From Mytilus edulis (lineage: Eukaryota > Mollusca > Bivalvia > Mytilida > Mytilidae): a DNA stretch of 64,000 nt. Shown here in pieces: positions 63,566 through 64,000 of this stretch (position 1 is its first letter; every line of letters starts with the position of its first letter). The position numbers and the translations under genes were made by a program. Where the stretch lies: contig NC_092345.1 of NCBI RefSeq assembly GCF_963676685.1, positions 74,389,960 through 74,453,959 on the forward strand, written 5' to 3'. A model generated the notes under the pieces. It saw only the letters and a program-made list of their open reading frames with translations, was not told the DNA's origin and ran no database searches.

Positions 63566-64000
63566 TGGGCATACGATACAGTTACAGGGGAGGTAATGAC
63601 GTTGCTAACGTAAATTGTTATTTTCGCGACGTCAAACTATATGACTTATCGGGAAAAGATTCGGTTTTCGACTGATTTTTATAAAGGTATATTTTTTATT
63701 ACATATTTGATTTAATCAGGTAAAAATACTCTATATGGAAATTTTTATTAAAATGTAAATACGGGATCAAAACTGTTAACGGGCTTTATCATATGTTTAG
63801 TAGTAAATACAGTAGTTTTGCATATTTGATAAATAGTCTACTGTTTAATCCATATCACGCAACTTTGATGCGCACCCTTTATCGCATACCCTTTATTACA
63901 CCCCTACTTTTGGCACACTAAATGGAACTATAAAAAATAATAAACACACAAAAAAATACATTAATAAACAAAATATTTTTAAAACAACAGCACGCAAATT
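63566..64000. other. Right edge, no gene recognised
   Basis: It opens with a segment (gcatacgatacagttacagg) that resembles a dispersed repeat, then AT-rich DNA to the end. Confidence 0.45.

Noticed and set aside
63044-63675. Overlapping plus-strand and minus-strand frames rich in LSVILCCVNG
   Set aside because: They arise because the 30-bp minisatellite unit is a multiple of three; no protein signature is present and both strands are open.
1-64000. tRNA or rRNA genes
   Set aside because: No convincing T-arm box or cloverleaf, and no rRNA-like stretch, was found by eye; a covariance-model scan would settle it.

Overview
The window is AT-rich animal nuclear DNA with long introns, standard GT-AG splice sites and many short dispersed repeats. 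I associate several of the repeat families with bivalve genomes, so a mytilid-like mussel is my best guess; that is recollection, not a database result. There are no bacterial-style operons, and I see no tRNA, rRNA or CRISPR array.

The host-gene content is a head-to-tail pair of LIV-1-type ZIP zinc transporter genes (SLC39A6/A10-like), both on the minus strand. Copy 1 has its first three coding exons at 428-3256 and continues off the left edge. Copy 2 is complete: eight coding exons from 45687 down to 29905, predicted 869 residues. Each copy has a start codon that directly follows a splice acceptor, and each has a conserved candidate 5' non-coding exon with a gtaagt donor (near 6390 and 52426). 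The duplicated block therefore seems to include promoter-proximal DNA. The copies differ most in the histidine-rich ectodomain: about 4 hexapeptide units in copy 1 and about 48 in copy 2. Copy 2 also has about 21 tandem copies of its own exon 5 donor boundary in the next intron (about 34685-35925).

Between the two ZIP genes lies a large two-gene DNA transposon at about 6620-17934. It carries a THAP-DDE transposase gene on the plus strand and, convergently, a SWIM plus YqaJ-type nuclease gene on the minus strand, inside matching imperfect terminal inverted repeats. I identify it as an ISL2EU-like member of the PIF/Harbinger superfamily. Both genes read cleanly through the exons I could define. 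To its right, 18-23 kb is a patchwork of palindromic and inverted-repeat elements, followed by a decayed Ty3-like pol remnant (23.2-25.8 kb). The stretch 26-29.9 kb has no recognisable coding sequence and may include the copy 2 3' UTR.

Copy 2 introns hold further insertions: an RT fragment, a 1.8-kb element sitting in an older tandem array, a TTAA-flanked MITE whose empty site survives in copy 1, a LINE 3' fragment and a 580-bp MITE. To the right, 53.5-55.5 kb is a broken copy of an uncharacterised invertebrate family with an ALTGCDTTS motif. The last 8 kb is mostly repeats, but it contains two near-identical 13-codon candidate first exons, each ending at a consensus splice donor (61415 and 62431), and a 30-bp minisatellite (62790-63565).
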